This document shows positions 1 to 8,196 of a DNA stretch of 64,000 nt, one piece after another. This DNA comes from Cognatishimia sp. MH4019 (GTDB lineage Bacteria > Pseudomonadota > Alphaproteobacteria > Rhodobacterales > Rhodobacteraceae). A program made the position numbers and the translations under genes. The stretch is taken from assembly GCF_020177595.1 (NCBI RefSeq), contig NZ_JAHTBL010000007.1:141877-205876 (forward strand). Reading direction: 5' to 3'. The first letter of the stretch is position 1. Each line of letters starts with the position of its first letter. The notes below the pieces were generated by a model that was not told where the DNA came from, searched no databases, and saw nothing but the letters and a program-made list of their open reading frames with translations.

Positions 1-2
1 TA

Positions 3-737
3 AGCGCGAAACACTTGGCTTTCTATCTGATGATCGCGCTGATCGGGACGGTGCTGCCGAACTCGGCCAGTTATCAGGCGATCACGCATCTGCCCTCGGG
101 CATTGTGTCGATCCTGCTGTCGTTGGTGCCGATGCTGGCTTTTCCCGTTGCGCTGTCCCTTGACCTCGACCGGTTCAGCGCGCTGCGCTTTGCCGGGTTG
201 GCTTGCGGGTTGCTGGGGGTGATCTTGCTGGTCGCGCCGGATGCAAGCCTGCCTGAGCCAGGCATGCTGTTCTGGATCCCCGTCGCGTTGATCGCGCCGA
301 TGTTTTACGCGGTGGAGGGCAACGTGGTCGCCAAATGGGGCACGCATGGGCTGGACCCGGTGCAGGTGCTTTTCGGCGCCTCTGTGATCGGCACAATCGT
401 GATGCTGCCGGTGGCGATTGGCTCTGGTCAGTGGATCTCTCCGTTGCCGCCTTACGGGCTGCCCGATCTGGCGTTAACACTGTCAGCGCTGATCCATGCG
501 ACAGTCTACACGACCTATGTTTGGCTCGTGGGCCGCGCGGGGCCGGTTTTTGCCGTGCAGATCAGTTATCTGGTCACCGGGTTCGGCGTCATCTGGGCGA
601 TGTTGCTGCTGAGTGAAGCCTATGCCGGCCCGGTCTGGGCGGCCATGGCGATCATGTTTGTGGGGCTTTTCCTGGTGCAGCCGCGCCCCAATGTGGCGCT
701 TGTGCCGACCGGCGCAACAGGCGAAGATACGGCCTGA
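3..737 (+). CDS. EamA/DMT-family transporter, 5'-truncated by window edge
   Basis: The reading frame is open to the first bases of the window, so the true start lies upstream and only about 244 C-terminal residues are seen. Family members are usually near 300 residues, so roughly two membrane segments are missing. The visible part has alternating hydrophobic segments typical of two EamA repeats, including ALRFAGLACGLLGVILL and the late WAAMAIMFVGLFLVQ helix. Such proteins are inner-membrane drug/metabolite transporters; the substrate cannot be told from sequence. The SLC13-type gene follows after 21 bases and may be co-transcribed. Confidence 0.85.
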   Translation, partial: SAKHLAFYLMIALIGTVLPNSASYQAITHLPSGIVSILLSLVPMLAFPVALSLDLDRFSALRFAGLACGLLGVILLVAPDASLPEPGMLFWIPVALIAPMFYAVEGNVVAKWGTHGLDPVQVLFGASVIGTIVMLPVAIGSGQWISPLPPYGLPDLALTLSALIHATVYTTYVWLVGRAGPVFAVQISYLVTGFGVIWAMLLLSEAYAGPVWAAMAIMFVGLFLVQPRPNVALVPTGATGEDTA

Positions 738-758
738 CTTAAAAGGGTTATCCCAAAC

Positions 759-2540
759 GTGACCGAGCTTTTTGCCCTAGGATCGACCGGAGGCGCCGTC
801 GCCACATTGGGCGTCGTCGTGGTGATGTTCGTGCTGTTTTTGCGCGAAACCTACCCGACCGAGGTCGTGGCCATCGGCGGCGTTGCCTTGATGCTGGTCA
901 TGGGCGTGCTGCCCTATGACAAGGCGCTGAACGTGCTGTCGAACCCCGCGCCATGGACGATCGCGGCGATGTTCATCGTGATGGGCGCGCTGGTGCGCAC
1001 GGGCGCGTTGGAGGCGTTCACGTCGGTCGCCGACCGCAAAGCCAAGACGAACCCGGCGCTGGCCATTGTGTTGCTGATGGCGTTTGTGGTCCTGTCCTCG
1101 GCTATTGTGTCGAACACGCCTGTGGTCGTTGTGATGATCCCGGTTTTCACGCAACTGGCGCGCACGATGGGGCTGTCGGTCTCCAAGCTGTTGATCCCGC
1201 TTAGTTATGCGGCGATCCTGGGGGGCACGCTGACCCTGATCGGGACGTCCACGAACTTGCTGGTGGACGGCGTTGCGCGCGCCGAGGGGCTAGAGGCGTT
1301 TTCGATCTTCGAGGTCACGCCGCTGGGTCTGGCGCTTGTGGCTTGGGGCATGATCTACCTGCGCTTCATCGCGCCGCGCCTGCTGCCGGACCGGGACAGT
1401 ATGGCGAACCTGCTTAGCGATAAATCTCGGATGAAGTTCTTTACCGAAGCCGTGATCCCGCCGGAGTCCAACCTGATCGGGCGCGAAGTCACCGGCGTTC
1501 AGTTGTTCAAGCGCGATGGCGTCCGGCTGATTGACGTGATCCGCGGGGACTTGTCGTTGCGGCGCAATCTGCAGGGCGTTGAATTGCAGGTCGGTGACCG
1601 CGTGGTGTTGCGTACCCAGATGACCGAACTGCTGAGCCTGCAGCGCAACAAATCGCTCAAGCGCGTGGATCAGGTGTCGGCGGTGGAGACCTCGACTGTG
1701 GAGGTGCTGATTACACCGGGCTGCAAGATGGTGGGCCGGTCGCTGGGCGCGTTGCGCTTGCGGCGGCGGTTTGGTGTCTATCCGCTTGCGGTGCATCGGC
1801 GCAGCCAGAACATTGGCCGTCAGTTGGACGATCTGATCGTGCGCGTGGGCGATACACTGCTGCTGGAAGGCGCGCCGGAGGATATTCAGCGCCTCGCTTC
1901 CGAGATGGATTTGGTCGATGTGAGCCAGCCTTCTGCGCGCGGGTTCCGGCGCAGCCATGCACCCATCGCCGTTCTTGCGCTGCTGGGGATCGTGACATTG
2001 GCCGCACTTGGTGTAGCTCCGATTTTGATGCTGTCGATCCTTGCCGTCGCTGTCATTTTCCTGACCCGCTGCATCGACGCAGACGAGGCGTTTGGCTTTG
2101 TCGATGGCCGCTTGCTGGCGCTGATCTTTGCGATGCTGGCGATCGGGCAGGCGCTGCAAGCCTCAGGCGCGGTGTCGCTGATCGTCGAGGCAATTGCCCC
2201 CGCGCTGGGCAATCTGCCGCCCTTCCTGCTGGTCTGGGCGATCTATTTGCTGACCTCGGTGCTGACCGAGCTGGTCTCGAACAACGCCGTCGCGGTGGTC
2301 GTCACGCCCATCGCTATCGGGCTTGCGACCGCACTTGGCATCGACCCGCGCCCGCTTGTGGTGGCCGTGATGGTGGCAGCCTCGGCCAGTTTCGCCACGC
2401 CGATCGGCTATCAGACGAACATGCTGGTCTACGGCCCCGGCGGGTATAAATTCACGGATTTCCTGCGCGTCGGCATTCCACTGAACCTGACCATTGGACT
2501 GCTGGCCAGCTTCCTGATCCCGTTCATATGGCCGCTTTAA
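759..2540 (+). CDS. SLC13/DASS-type permease with two RCK_C (TrkA_C) domains
   Basis: This 593-residue inner-membrane protein has N- and C-terminal transmembrane halves flanking two soluble TrkA_C-type domains at about residues 228-292 and 312-385. The first half carries SNTPVVVVMIP and the second SNNAVAVVVTP. Such Ser-Asn motifs mark the substrate and sodium sites of divalent-anion:sodium symporters. Family members with this layout move sulfate, dicarboxylates or related anions; the substrate here is not determinable. The start codon is GTG. The 3' end overlaps the convergent XRE regulator gene by 17 bases. Confidence 0.88.
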   Translation: MTELFALGSTGGAVATLGVVVVMFVLFLRETYPTEVVAIGGVALMLVMGVLPYDKALNVLSNPAPWTIAAMFIVMGALVRTGALEAFTSVADRKAKTNPALAIVLLMAFVVLSSAIVSNTPVVVVMIPVFTQLARTMGLSVSKLLIPLSYAAILGGTLTLIGTSTNLLVDGVARAEGLEAFSIFEVTPLGLALVAWGMIYLRFIAPRLLPDRDSMANLLSDKSRMKFFTEAVIPPESNLIGREVTGVQLFKRDGVRLIDVIRGDLSLRRNLQGVELQVGDRVVLRTQMTELLSLQRNKSLKRVDQVSAVETSTVEVLITPGCKMVGRSLGALRLRRRFGVYPLAVHRRSQNIGRQLDDLIVRVGDTLLLEGAPEDIQRLASEMDLVDVSQPSARGFRRSHAPIAVLALLGIVTLAALGVAPILMLSILAVAVIFLTRCIDADEAFGFVDGRLLALIFAMLAIGQALQASGAVSLIVEAIAPALGNLPPFLLVWAIYLLTSVLTELVSNNAVAVVVTPIAIGLATALGIDPRPLVVAVMVAASASFATPIGYQTNMLVYGPGGYKFTDFLRVGIPLNLTIGLLASFLIPFIWPL

Positions 2541-3381
2541 GGGCGTGAAGATGCGCGGGCAGGTCCCGCTCGGTTACGTCCGCTTCGCGCACCAACCCGT
2601 CGAAATGTCGGGTGAAGGCCTGGACCCGTTCGGTGTCGCGGAACGCGAGATAGTTCTGACCTAGATAAATCACTGCCAGCATTGGCCCAAAGACCGTGAT
2701 TGGCGCCGAATAGAGCCTGCGCGCATCGAAAAGCGACAGGCGGAGGGAGGGGTAAAGCTCTTCATGTAGGGCGATCATCCGGTCCAGTTGGGCGCGTCTG
2801 TGATGGGCGGGCAGACCTGCGTAATACCCCTCCGCATGGGCGAAAGCGTGCAAGTCGTGGCTGGGCAACGCGATCTCGAAATCCGAGCGCGATTCCTCCA
2901 TCAGCTGCAAGCGGTCCTCGGATGCGCCGATGGCTTGGTCGGTCGTCTTGCCCAGCGACGGCTCGTATTCCCACTGCAAGACTTCGCGAGTTTTCATCAT
3001 GTCAGGCAGGCCAGCGGGAACATGGCGGATCTTGTAACCCGCCGCCTCGATATGCCAGTCGAAGATCTGCTGATCGATCAGCGCGCGTGGCGCGGCGGTA
3101 ATCTCGACCGCCGTGGCAAGGATATCAGCGGCACTTTCTGGCCGTTCCGAAAGGCCCAAAAGCCAGTCTGACGACACGCCCAATGCCGCCGCGCATTCTG
3201 CGACGACCTGCGCATTAGGCAGACGCGCACCGCCTCCGCTGAGCACTTGTGAGATCGTCGAGCGATCGACCCCGATGCGCCGCGCCAATCCTGATTGCGT
3301 CTCACGTGCGTCGGCCATGGCTTGCAGTAGCCGGTCGCGGAACAGCTTGGCACGATCTCTTTTGTCGGTTTTTTCAATCAT
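2524..3381 (-). CDS. XRE-family transcriptional regulator
   Basis: This 285-residue protein has an N-terminal Cro/C1-type helix-turn-helix at about residues 15-75 (SGLARRIGVDRSTISQVLSGG, then LGVSSDWLLGLSERP). A long C-terminal region of about 200 residues follows that I do not recognise. It is divergent from the DUF2061/desaturase pair across an 83-base gap holding a perfect palindrome. Control of those genes and of itself is therefore a reasonable inference. The C-terminal region may sense a small ligand, but nothing in the sequence names it. Confidence 0.8.
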   Translation of the reverse strand: MIEKTDKRDRAKLFRDRLLQAMADARETQSGLARRIGVDRSTISQVLSGGGARLPNAQVVAECAAALGVSSDWLLGLSERPESAADILATAVEITAAPRALIDQQIFDWHIEAAGYKIRHVPAGLPDMMKTREVLQWEYEPSLGKTTDQAIGASEDRLQLMEESRSDFEIALPSHDLHAFAHAEGYYAGLPAHHRRAQLDRMIALHEELYPSLRLSLFDARRLYSAPITVFGPMLAVIYLGQNYLAFRDTERVQAFTRHFDGLVREADVTERDLPAHLHALKAAI

Positions 3382-3399
3382 TGTTGATTAATATCACCA

Positions 3400-3436
3400 T
3401 TTGCAGATTTTGCTAACTATTTACAGAATTCTGTAA
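3400..3436. promoter_or_regulatory. Candidate operator between XRE regulator and desaturase operon
   Basis: TTACAGAATTCTGTAA at 3421-3436 is a perfect 16-base palindrome. An imperfect TTTGCA...TTGCTAA element lies just before it at 3401-3417. The site is 40 bases from the regulator start and 28 from the DUF2061 start, which suits a shared operator. Binding by the adjacent XRE protein is inferred. Confidence 0.5.
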
Positions 3437-3464
3437 CGGCAAAAAACGGCCTATCCCTGACCCC

Positions 3465-3698
3465 ATGCAATCCCTGTCTTCTTTCACAAGCGAAACCCGC
3501 ACACGGACCATCGTCAAGGCTGTCATCTGGAACCTGATCGGCCTTGCTGTCATGGCTCTGGTGGGCTTCCTGCTGACCGGATCCTGGGGCATCGGCGGCG
3601 CGATGGCGATCATCAACGCCTGCGTCGGTCTGACCACATATATCGTTTACGAGCGTATCTGGGCACATATCCAGTGGGGCCGCCATGCCGCGCATTGA
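3465..3698 (+). CDS. DUF2061 small membrane protein
   Basis: This 77-residue protein has two hydrophobic segments (IGLAVMALVGFLLTG and IGGAMAIINACVGLTTYIV) and ends in a short Trp/His-rich tail. That layout and the TIVKAVIWNLIG start match the DUF2061 family, whose function is unknown. Its last 14 bases overlap the start of the desaturase gene, so the two are probably translationally coupled. This suggests a membrane role alongside lipid desaturation, but that is inference. Confidence 0.82.
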   Translation: MQSLSSFTSETRTRTIVKAVIWNLIGLAVMALVGFLLTGSWGIGGAMAIINACVGLTTYIVYERIWAHIQWGRHAAH

Positions 3699-4566
3699 AT
3701 GGCCGACGCTTGCGCTAATCCTTGGCTGCCTTGCAGTCTGGGCGGTGGCGACGACATGGCTGGTGGCGCTCTCCCTGCCGCTGGCCATCGTCGTGACGGC
3801 GCTGTGCGTTGCGCTGTTCTGCTCGCTCCAGCATGAGGTGATCCACGGCCATCCGTTCGACAATCGCCTGCTGAACGAGGCGCTGGTCTTTCCCACGCTC
3901 TGCCTCGCGATCCCCTATCATCGTTTTCGCGAGACGCATCTGGCGCATCACACCGACAGCCTGCTGACCGACCCCTATGACGACCCCGAAAGCAACTATC
4001 TGGACGCGGCCGATTGGGACGAGTTGGCCCCGACGACCCGCGCTGTCTTGCGGTTCAACAACACCCTTCTGGGGCGTCTTGTGATCGGGCCGGTTATTGC
4101 GCAAATCGCCTTCATGCGTGCCGATTGGCGGGCTGCCCGCGACGGGGACCTCGCCGTTTTGCGCGGCTGGCTTTGGCATGTGCCGTCCATCGCGCTGGTG
4201 TTGACCTGGGTCTGGCTGGCGGCTATCCCGCTTTGGGCCTATCTAATCGCTGCTTATCTGGGCCTATCCGTCCTGAAAATCCGCACCTTCCTTGAGCATC
4301 AGGCCCATGAGCGCGCCCGTGGTCGCACGGTCATTATCGAAGATCGTGGGCCGCTGGCATTTTTGTTTCTGAACAACAACTTGCATGTCGTCCATCACAT
4401 GCACCCGAGGCTGCCGTGGTATCGCCTGCCGCAGGTCTATTTCGGCAACCCTGATCGTTATTTGCAGCGCAATGGCGGCTACCGCTACACCTCTTACGCC
4501 GAGGTTTTTCGCCGCTATTTCTGGCGCGCCAAGGATCCTGTAGCACACCCGCTTTGGCGCAGATAA
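3685..4566 (+). CDS. Fatty acid desaturase family protein
   Basis: This 293-residue membrane protein carries the three histidine clusters of the membrane di-iron desaturase/hydroxylase superfamily. These are HEVIH at residues 50-54, HLAHH at 85-89, and HVVHHMH about 60 residues before the C-terminus. These residues bind the two irons that activate oxygen for C-H bond oxidation of acyl chains or related lipids. Membrane segments lie at about 8-45 and in the middle of the protein. The 14-base overlap with DUF2061 indicates an operon. The exact substrate (fatty acyl, sphingolipid-like or carotenoid-like) is not resolved. Confidence 0.87.
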   Translation: MPRIEWPTLALILGCLAVWAVATTWLVALSLPLAIVVTALCVALFCSLQHEVIHGHPFDNRLLNEALVFPTLCLAIPYHRFRETHLAHHTDSLLTDPYDDPESNYLDAADWDELAPTTRAVLRFNNTLLGRLVIGPVIAQIAFMRADWRAARDGDLAVLRGWLWHVPSIALVLTWVWLAAIPLWAYLIAAYLGLSVLKIRTFLEHQAHERARGRTVIIEDRGPLAFLFLNNNLHVVHHMHPRLPWYRLPQVYFGNPDRYLQRNGGYRYTSYAEVFRRYFWRAKDPVAHPLWRR

Positions 4567-4604
4567 ACCTTGCATGACAGGGCGTTGCGGCAGATAACGC
4601 TGCC

Positions 4605-5507
4605 ATGGCCCTGTGGATCCCGATCACCTTGCTGGCGGCGTTTGCGCAAAACCTGCGCTTCATGCTGCAAAAGCACCTCAAGGACACCTCGCTCAGTTCG
4701 GGCGGGGCGACCTTGTCGCGGTTTCTTTATTCGTTTCCATTGGCCGCGTTGCTGGTCTGGACCTATGCGAGCCTGACCGATCAGGCGCTGCCCGACACCT
4801 CGCCGCGTTTCTGGGCGTTCGCCTTGGCCGGAGCGGTCAGCCAGATCATCGCCACCATGTGCGTTGTGTCGATCTTTCAGCACCGCAACTTCGCCATCGG
4901 GATCACGTTCAAGAAAACCGAGGTGATCCAGACCGCGATCATCGGCTTTGTGCTGCTGGGCGAGGGGCTGCACCCGTTGGCGTTGGTCGCGATCTTCATC
5001 GGGCTGGCGGGCGTGCTGGTCTTGTCGGACCCGCCCAAAGCCGAAGGCCGCTGGAGCGACCGCATCTGGAACCGCGCGGCGGGGTTGGGTTTGCTCTCGG
5101 GCCTTTTGTTCGGCATGTCCTCCATCGGATATCGCGGGGCGTCGCTGTCGCTGGAACAACCCGATCCGTTTTTGGCGGCTATGATGACGCTGGCCTTAGT
5201 CACCGTCACCCAAACCGTTCTGCTCAGCGCATGGCTGGCCCTGCGCGAGCGCGGACAAATCCTGTTGGTGCTGAAAAGCTGGCGGGTGTCGCGCTGGGTC
5301 GGGCTGACCTCGATGATCGGCTCGCTGGGGTGGTTCACGGCCTTCACGTTACAAAACGCGGCCTATGTGAAAGCGCTGGGGCAGGTCGAGCTGGTCTTCG
5401 CCTTTCTCGCCTCACAGTTTTTCTTTGGCGAGAAAACAGACAAGCGCGAAGTGCTGGGCGTCTGCCTGATCGTGCTGTCTATCCTGGTGCTGATCCTGTC
5501 GCTTTGA
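4605..5507 (+). CDS. EamA/DMT-family transporter
   Basis: This 300-residue protein has about ten predicted transmembrane helices in two EamA-like halves, the full length for the family. The second half includes FWRGENxT-like context around FAFLASQFFFGEKTDKREVLGV, the usual end of a second EamA repeat. It should export or import a small metabolite across the inner membrane; the substrate is unknown. Its 3' end overlaps the convergent Nudix gene by 29 bases, so the two mRNAs are complementary there. Confidence 0.87.
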   Translation: MALWIPITLLAAFAQNLRFMLQKHLKDTSLSSGGATLSRFLYSFPLAALLVWTYASLTDQALPDTSPRFWAFALAGAVSQIIATMCVVSIFQHRNFAIGITFKKTEVIQTAIIGFVLLGEGLHPLALVAIFIGLAGVLVLSDPPKAEGRWSDRIWNRAAGLGLLSGLLFGMSSIGYRGASLSLEQPDPFLAAMMTLALVTVTQTVLLSAWLALRERGQILLVLKSWRVSRWVGLTSMIGSLGWFTAFTLQNAAYVKALGQVELVFAFLASQFFFGEKTDKREVLGVCLIVLSILVLILSL

Positions 5508-6168
5508 GGCGCAGGAACAGGCTTTCCTCGTCGTCATTCTTGAAAAACGGGACGGAGTCGGGGGCCTTCAACGCGGGCAAAAGTCCTTCGACCTCGGCCA
5601 GAACAACCTCTGTAATAAAGGGCAGATCAAAGCTGCGGGCGCGATCAAGCGGGACCCATTGCAGATGGCTCAACTCGTCACAAGCATGGGTGAAATCGTC
5701 TGGATCGCCCTGCAACGCGGCGGCATCGGCTAGAAAGAACCGCGCATCAAAGCGGCGCGGGCGACCCGGTGGCGTGATGGCGCGGAAGACGAATTTCAGC
5801 GCGCTGGCATCGGGTTGCATGCCCTGGGCCGCAAAGCTCTGCCAGTCAGGCGCAGCATTAGGCCAGTCGCCCGGTGCGCCTAGAATCAGGCCTGTTTCTT
5901 CCCAAAGCTCGCGGATGGCGGCCCCGGCGAGGGCGGTGGGCGCGGTCGTACTTTGATCCAACAACCGCCCTGAACAGACCGGGTTGAGCGATGTTGCAAA
6001 AGGGACATCCCCGTCGCCTGCATCCACAGCCCCGCCTGGAAAGACAAACTTGTTTGGCATGAAAGCCGCTGTCGCGCCGCGCTGGCCCATCAACACCGCA
6101 GGGCGCGTCGCGGCATCGCGCAGCACGATCACGGTCGCGGCGTCTCTGATTGCGGATTTGTCCATCAT
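5479..6168 (-). CDS. Nudix hydrolase with an insertion inside the Nudix box
   Basis: The core FVFPGGAVD...AIRELWEETGLIL is a Nudix signature with REXXEE intact, which binds the catalytic divalent metal and cleaves nucleoside-diphosphate-linked substrates. About 28 residues separate the GG from the RELWEETG helix, more than in the standard GX5EX7REUXEEXGU box. An insertion there is known in NUDT19-like CoA diphosphatases, so a CoA or related substrate is possible. I place the start at one of two tandem ATGs (6168 or 6165) behind AGGGG, giving about 229 residues. The DUF983 gene ends just upstream, suggesting a two-gene operon. Confidence 0.82.
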   Translation of the reverse strand: MMDKSAIRDAATVIVLRDAATRPAVLMGQRGATAAFMPNKFVFPGGAVDAGDGDVPFATSLNPVCSGRLLDQSTTAPTALAGAAIRELWEETGLILGAPGDWPNAAPDWQSFAAQGMQPDASALKFVFRAITPPGRPRRFDARFFLADAAALQGDPDDFTHACDELSHLQWVPLDRARSFDLPFITEVVLAEVEGLLPALKAPDSVPFFKNDDEESLFLRLKATGSAPG

Positions 6169-6175
6169 GCCCCTG

Positions 6176-6571
6176 TCAGGTGGTGGGGGCGGCTCCGAAC
6201 CCGTGCATGCGCTTGGCCCATTGCAACGAGACAACCACCCCTTTGAGTCGCGGCAGAAGGTAAAGCGACAGCGCCACGCAGCCAATGGTAAAGGCCGTGG
6301 CCATCAAGAGCGGATCAGGCCGGTAGCGCACGAAGGCGATATGCATCAGCGGGGCCATGATGTGGCCGACGATCAGTATCGTCAGATAGGCCGGTCCATC
6401 ATCGGCGCGGTGATGGGACAGCTTTTCACCGCAAACCGTGCAGTGATCGCGCACTTTCAGATAGCCATTCATCAGCGGACCGGTGCCACAGCACGGGCAC
6501 TTGCGTCGCCACCCGCGCATCAAGGCGGGGCGCACGGGGCGGTCTGACAATGGGTGTTGGGCTGTGGTCAT
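6176..6571 (-). CDS. DUF983 zinc-ribbon membrane protein
   Basis: This 131-residue protein has an N-terminal treble of cysteines (CPCCGTGPL, then CTVCGEKL at about residues 20-45), a likely zinc ribbon, followed by two transmembrane helices. That is the DUF983 pattern, of unknown function. I chose the ATG at 6571 because AGGAAA precedes it; the longer in-frame upstream extension lacks family similarity. The Nudix gene starts 8 bases after its stop and is probably co-transcribed. Confidence 0.83.
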   Translation of the reverse strand: MTTAQHPLSDRPVRPALMRGWRRKCPCCGTGPLMNGYLKVRDHCTVCGEKLSHHRADDGPAYLTILIVGHIMAPLMHIAFVRYRPDPLLMATAFTIGCVALSLYLLPRLKGVVVSLQWAKRMHGFGAAPTT

Positions 6572-6758
6572 AGGTTTTCCTTTGGCGCTAACACTGCGCC
6601 TTTTGGGGGTGGTTTCCCATTGGCCAAACCGTCCTTGCGGCTGCATGCCGCAGATTTCCGTCACAATGTGCGACGGAAAGCGGCAAGCGCCCCGTTTAAC
6701 GCTCAGATCACGGGCGGCAGGGTGCTGTGCGTGACGAGCATGAAGAAGGAAAAACCTG

Positions 6759-7241
6759 ATGTCCGAGACTTTGAAACTCACCGTTCTGACAGGCGCAATT
6801 GTTCTTGGGGCCACGCTGGCCGCCGCTCCGATGGCCTATGCCGAAAGCGTCTCTGGCCCGCGAGGAGCCAGCTTTGAGGAACTGGACGCCAATGGCGACG
6901 GCACTTTGACAGAGGCCGAGATTGAGGCCCACCGCGCGGCGCGCTTTGCCGCGATGGACAGCGACGGCAATGGCAGTCTGAGCGCGGAGGAGCTGACCGC
7001 CGCAGCCGAGCAACGCAAAGCCAACCGCGCCGCCCGCATGATCGAGCGTGTCGATGCGAATGGCGACGGCGAGCTGAGCGCCGAAGAGCTGACCGAGATG
7101 CGCGGCAAGCGCCGTGGCGGCGGCGGCTTTGGTCGCATGGATACCAATGGGGACGGGTCTGTCACAAAGGCTGAATTTGACGCCGCCAAGGACAAGCGCC
7201 GGGCGCATGCTGACAAGCGCCGCAACCAGAATGATGGCTGA
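6759..7241 (+). CDS. Secreted EF-hand protein with four calcium-binding loops
   Basis: This 160-residue protein has an N-terminal signal peptide (hydrophobic residues 7-24, AYA cleavage region near 28). Four canonical 12-residue EF-hand loops begin at D43, D67, D99 and D128 (DANGDGTLTEAE type), each with Asp/Asn at positions 1, 3 and 5 and Glu at 12. It should bind calcium in the periplasm. A Lys/Arg-rich tail follows the last loop. It lies 54 bases upstream of an ECF sigma factor and may be part of the same metal-responsive locus. Confidence 0.87.
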   Translation: MSETLKLTVLTGAIVLGATLAAAPMAYAESVSGPRGASFEELDANGDGTLTEAEIEAHRAARFAAMDSDGNGSLSAEELTAAAEQRKANRAARMIERVDANGDGELSAEELTEMRGKRRGGGGFGRMDTNGDGSVTKAEFDAAKDKRRAHADKRRNQNDG

Positions 7242-7295
7242 AGCGCGGTTGGGCAGCGGGGTGACCTGCTGCCCGTTTCGCTCTAATCGTGAGCC

Positions 7296-7877
7296 ATGGA
7301 TATGCCGCTTGATGCGATGTCAGAGGTCAGTGACACGGGCCTGCTGGTCCGGTTCGCCAATGGCGACCGGCTGGCGGCCGTGGTGCTGACCCAGCGGCTG
7401 AGCCCGCGCGCGCTGGGCTTTGCGGCGCGCATGTTGGGCGATCTGGCCGAGGCAGAAGACGTCACCCAAGAGGCGATGCTGCGGCTTTGGAAAATCGCGC
7501 CGGAGTGGCGGCAAGGCGAGGCAGAGCCGGCCACTTGGCTCTATCGTGTGGTGCGCAATCTGTGCACCGACCGGCTACGCAAAACGCGTGGGGTCGGGCT
7601 CGATCAGATCGCCGAGCCCGAGGATGGCACGCCATCGGTGGAGGCAAGCCTGATCGCGCAAGACCGCGCGGCGGCGTTGCAAATGGCCTTGAACCAGTTA
7701 CCAGAGCGGCAGCGCGAGGCGGTAATTCTGCGCCATATCGAGGGCTTGGCGAACCCGGAGATTGCGCAGATCATGGAGATCAGCGCACGGGCGGTCGAAA
7801 GTCTGACAGCCCGTGGCAAACGAGCTTTGGGGGCGGCTTTAGCACCTAAGCGCGAGGAGTTGGGATATGACGACTGA
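7296..7877 (+). CDS. ECF-type RNA polymerase sigma factor
   Basis: This 193-residue protein has a sigma-70 region 2 (DLAEAEDVTQEAMLRLWKIAP...ATWLYRVVRNLCTDRLRK, about residues 47-95). Region 4 is a helix-turn-helix (LPERQREAVILRHIEG...NPEIAQIMEISARAVESL, about 133-180). There is no region 1 or 3, as in extracytoplasmic-function sigma factors. It would direct RNA polymerase to stress genes. A second ATG two codons in is an alternative start. The downstream membrane-protein gene overlaps it by 11 bases, the usual arrangement with an anti-sigma or sensor. Confidence 0.9.
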   Translation: MDMPLDAMSEVSDTGLLVRFANGDRLAAVVLTQRLSPRALGFAARMLGDLAEAEDVTQEAMLRLWKIAPEWRQGEAEPATWLYRVVRNLCTDRLRKTRGVGLDQIAEPEDGTPSVEASLIAQDRAAALQMALNQLPERQREAVILRHIEGLANPEIAQIMEISARAVESLTARGKRALGAALAPKREELGYDD

Positions 7878-8193
7878 CCAAAACGACCCGCTTGAGGGGT
7901 TCTTTGAGGCGGCGCGCGATGACGCTCCGCAACCTTCGGACATCTTGCAGGCACGTATACTGGCCGATGCCGACGCAGCGCTTGCAGCAAATGCACCGCC
8001 GGTGCGGCGTCGCAACAGGCTGCGCGACGTGCTGCAGGGTTTGGGCGGTTGGCCTGCGATGGCGGGTTTGGTTACGGCTACGATGGCGGGTGTGTGGATA
8101 GGGATCAGCCCGCCTGAGATGGTTGAGACGTTGATCGAGGTGCAGACGGTCGAATACTTGCCGGGCTTCGATGCCTTGCTGGAAGAAGGGTAA
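7867..8193 (+). CDS. Small single-pass membrane protein, possible anti-sigma factor
   Basis: This 108-residue protein has an acidic N-terminal half, a basic stretch (RRRNRLRDVL) and one hydrophobic segment at about residues 62-80 (WPAMAGLVTATMAGVWIGI), then a short periplasmic tail. It overlaps the sigma factor gene by 11 bases and sits 3 bases before the metal-sensor-like gene. By position it is a candidate anti-sigma factor. I see no zinc-binding anti-sigma motif, so the role is inferred from context only. Confidence 0.7.
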   Translation: MTTDQNDPLEGFFEAARDDAPQPSDILQARILADADAALAANAPPVRRRNRLRDVLQGLGGWPAMAGLVTATMAGVWIGISPPEMVETLIEVQTVEYLPGFDALLEEG

Positions 8194-8196
8194 GTC

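Noticed and set aside
4613..5956. Plus-strand frame of 447 codons across the second EamA gene and the Nudix gene
   Set aside because: It spans two well-supported genes in another frame and has low-complexity composition.
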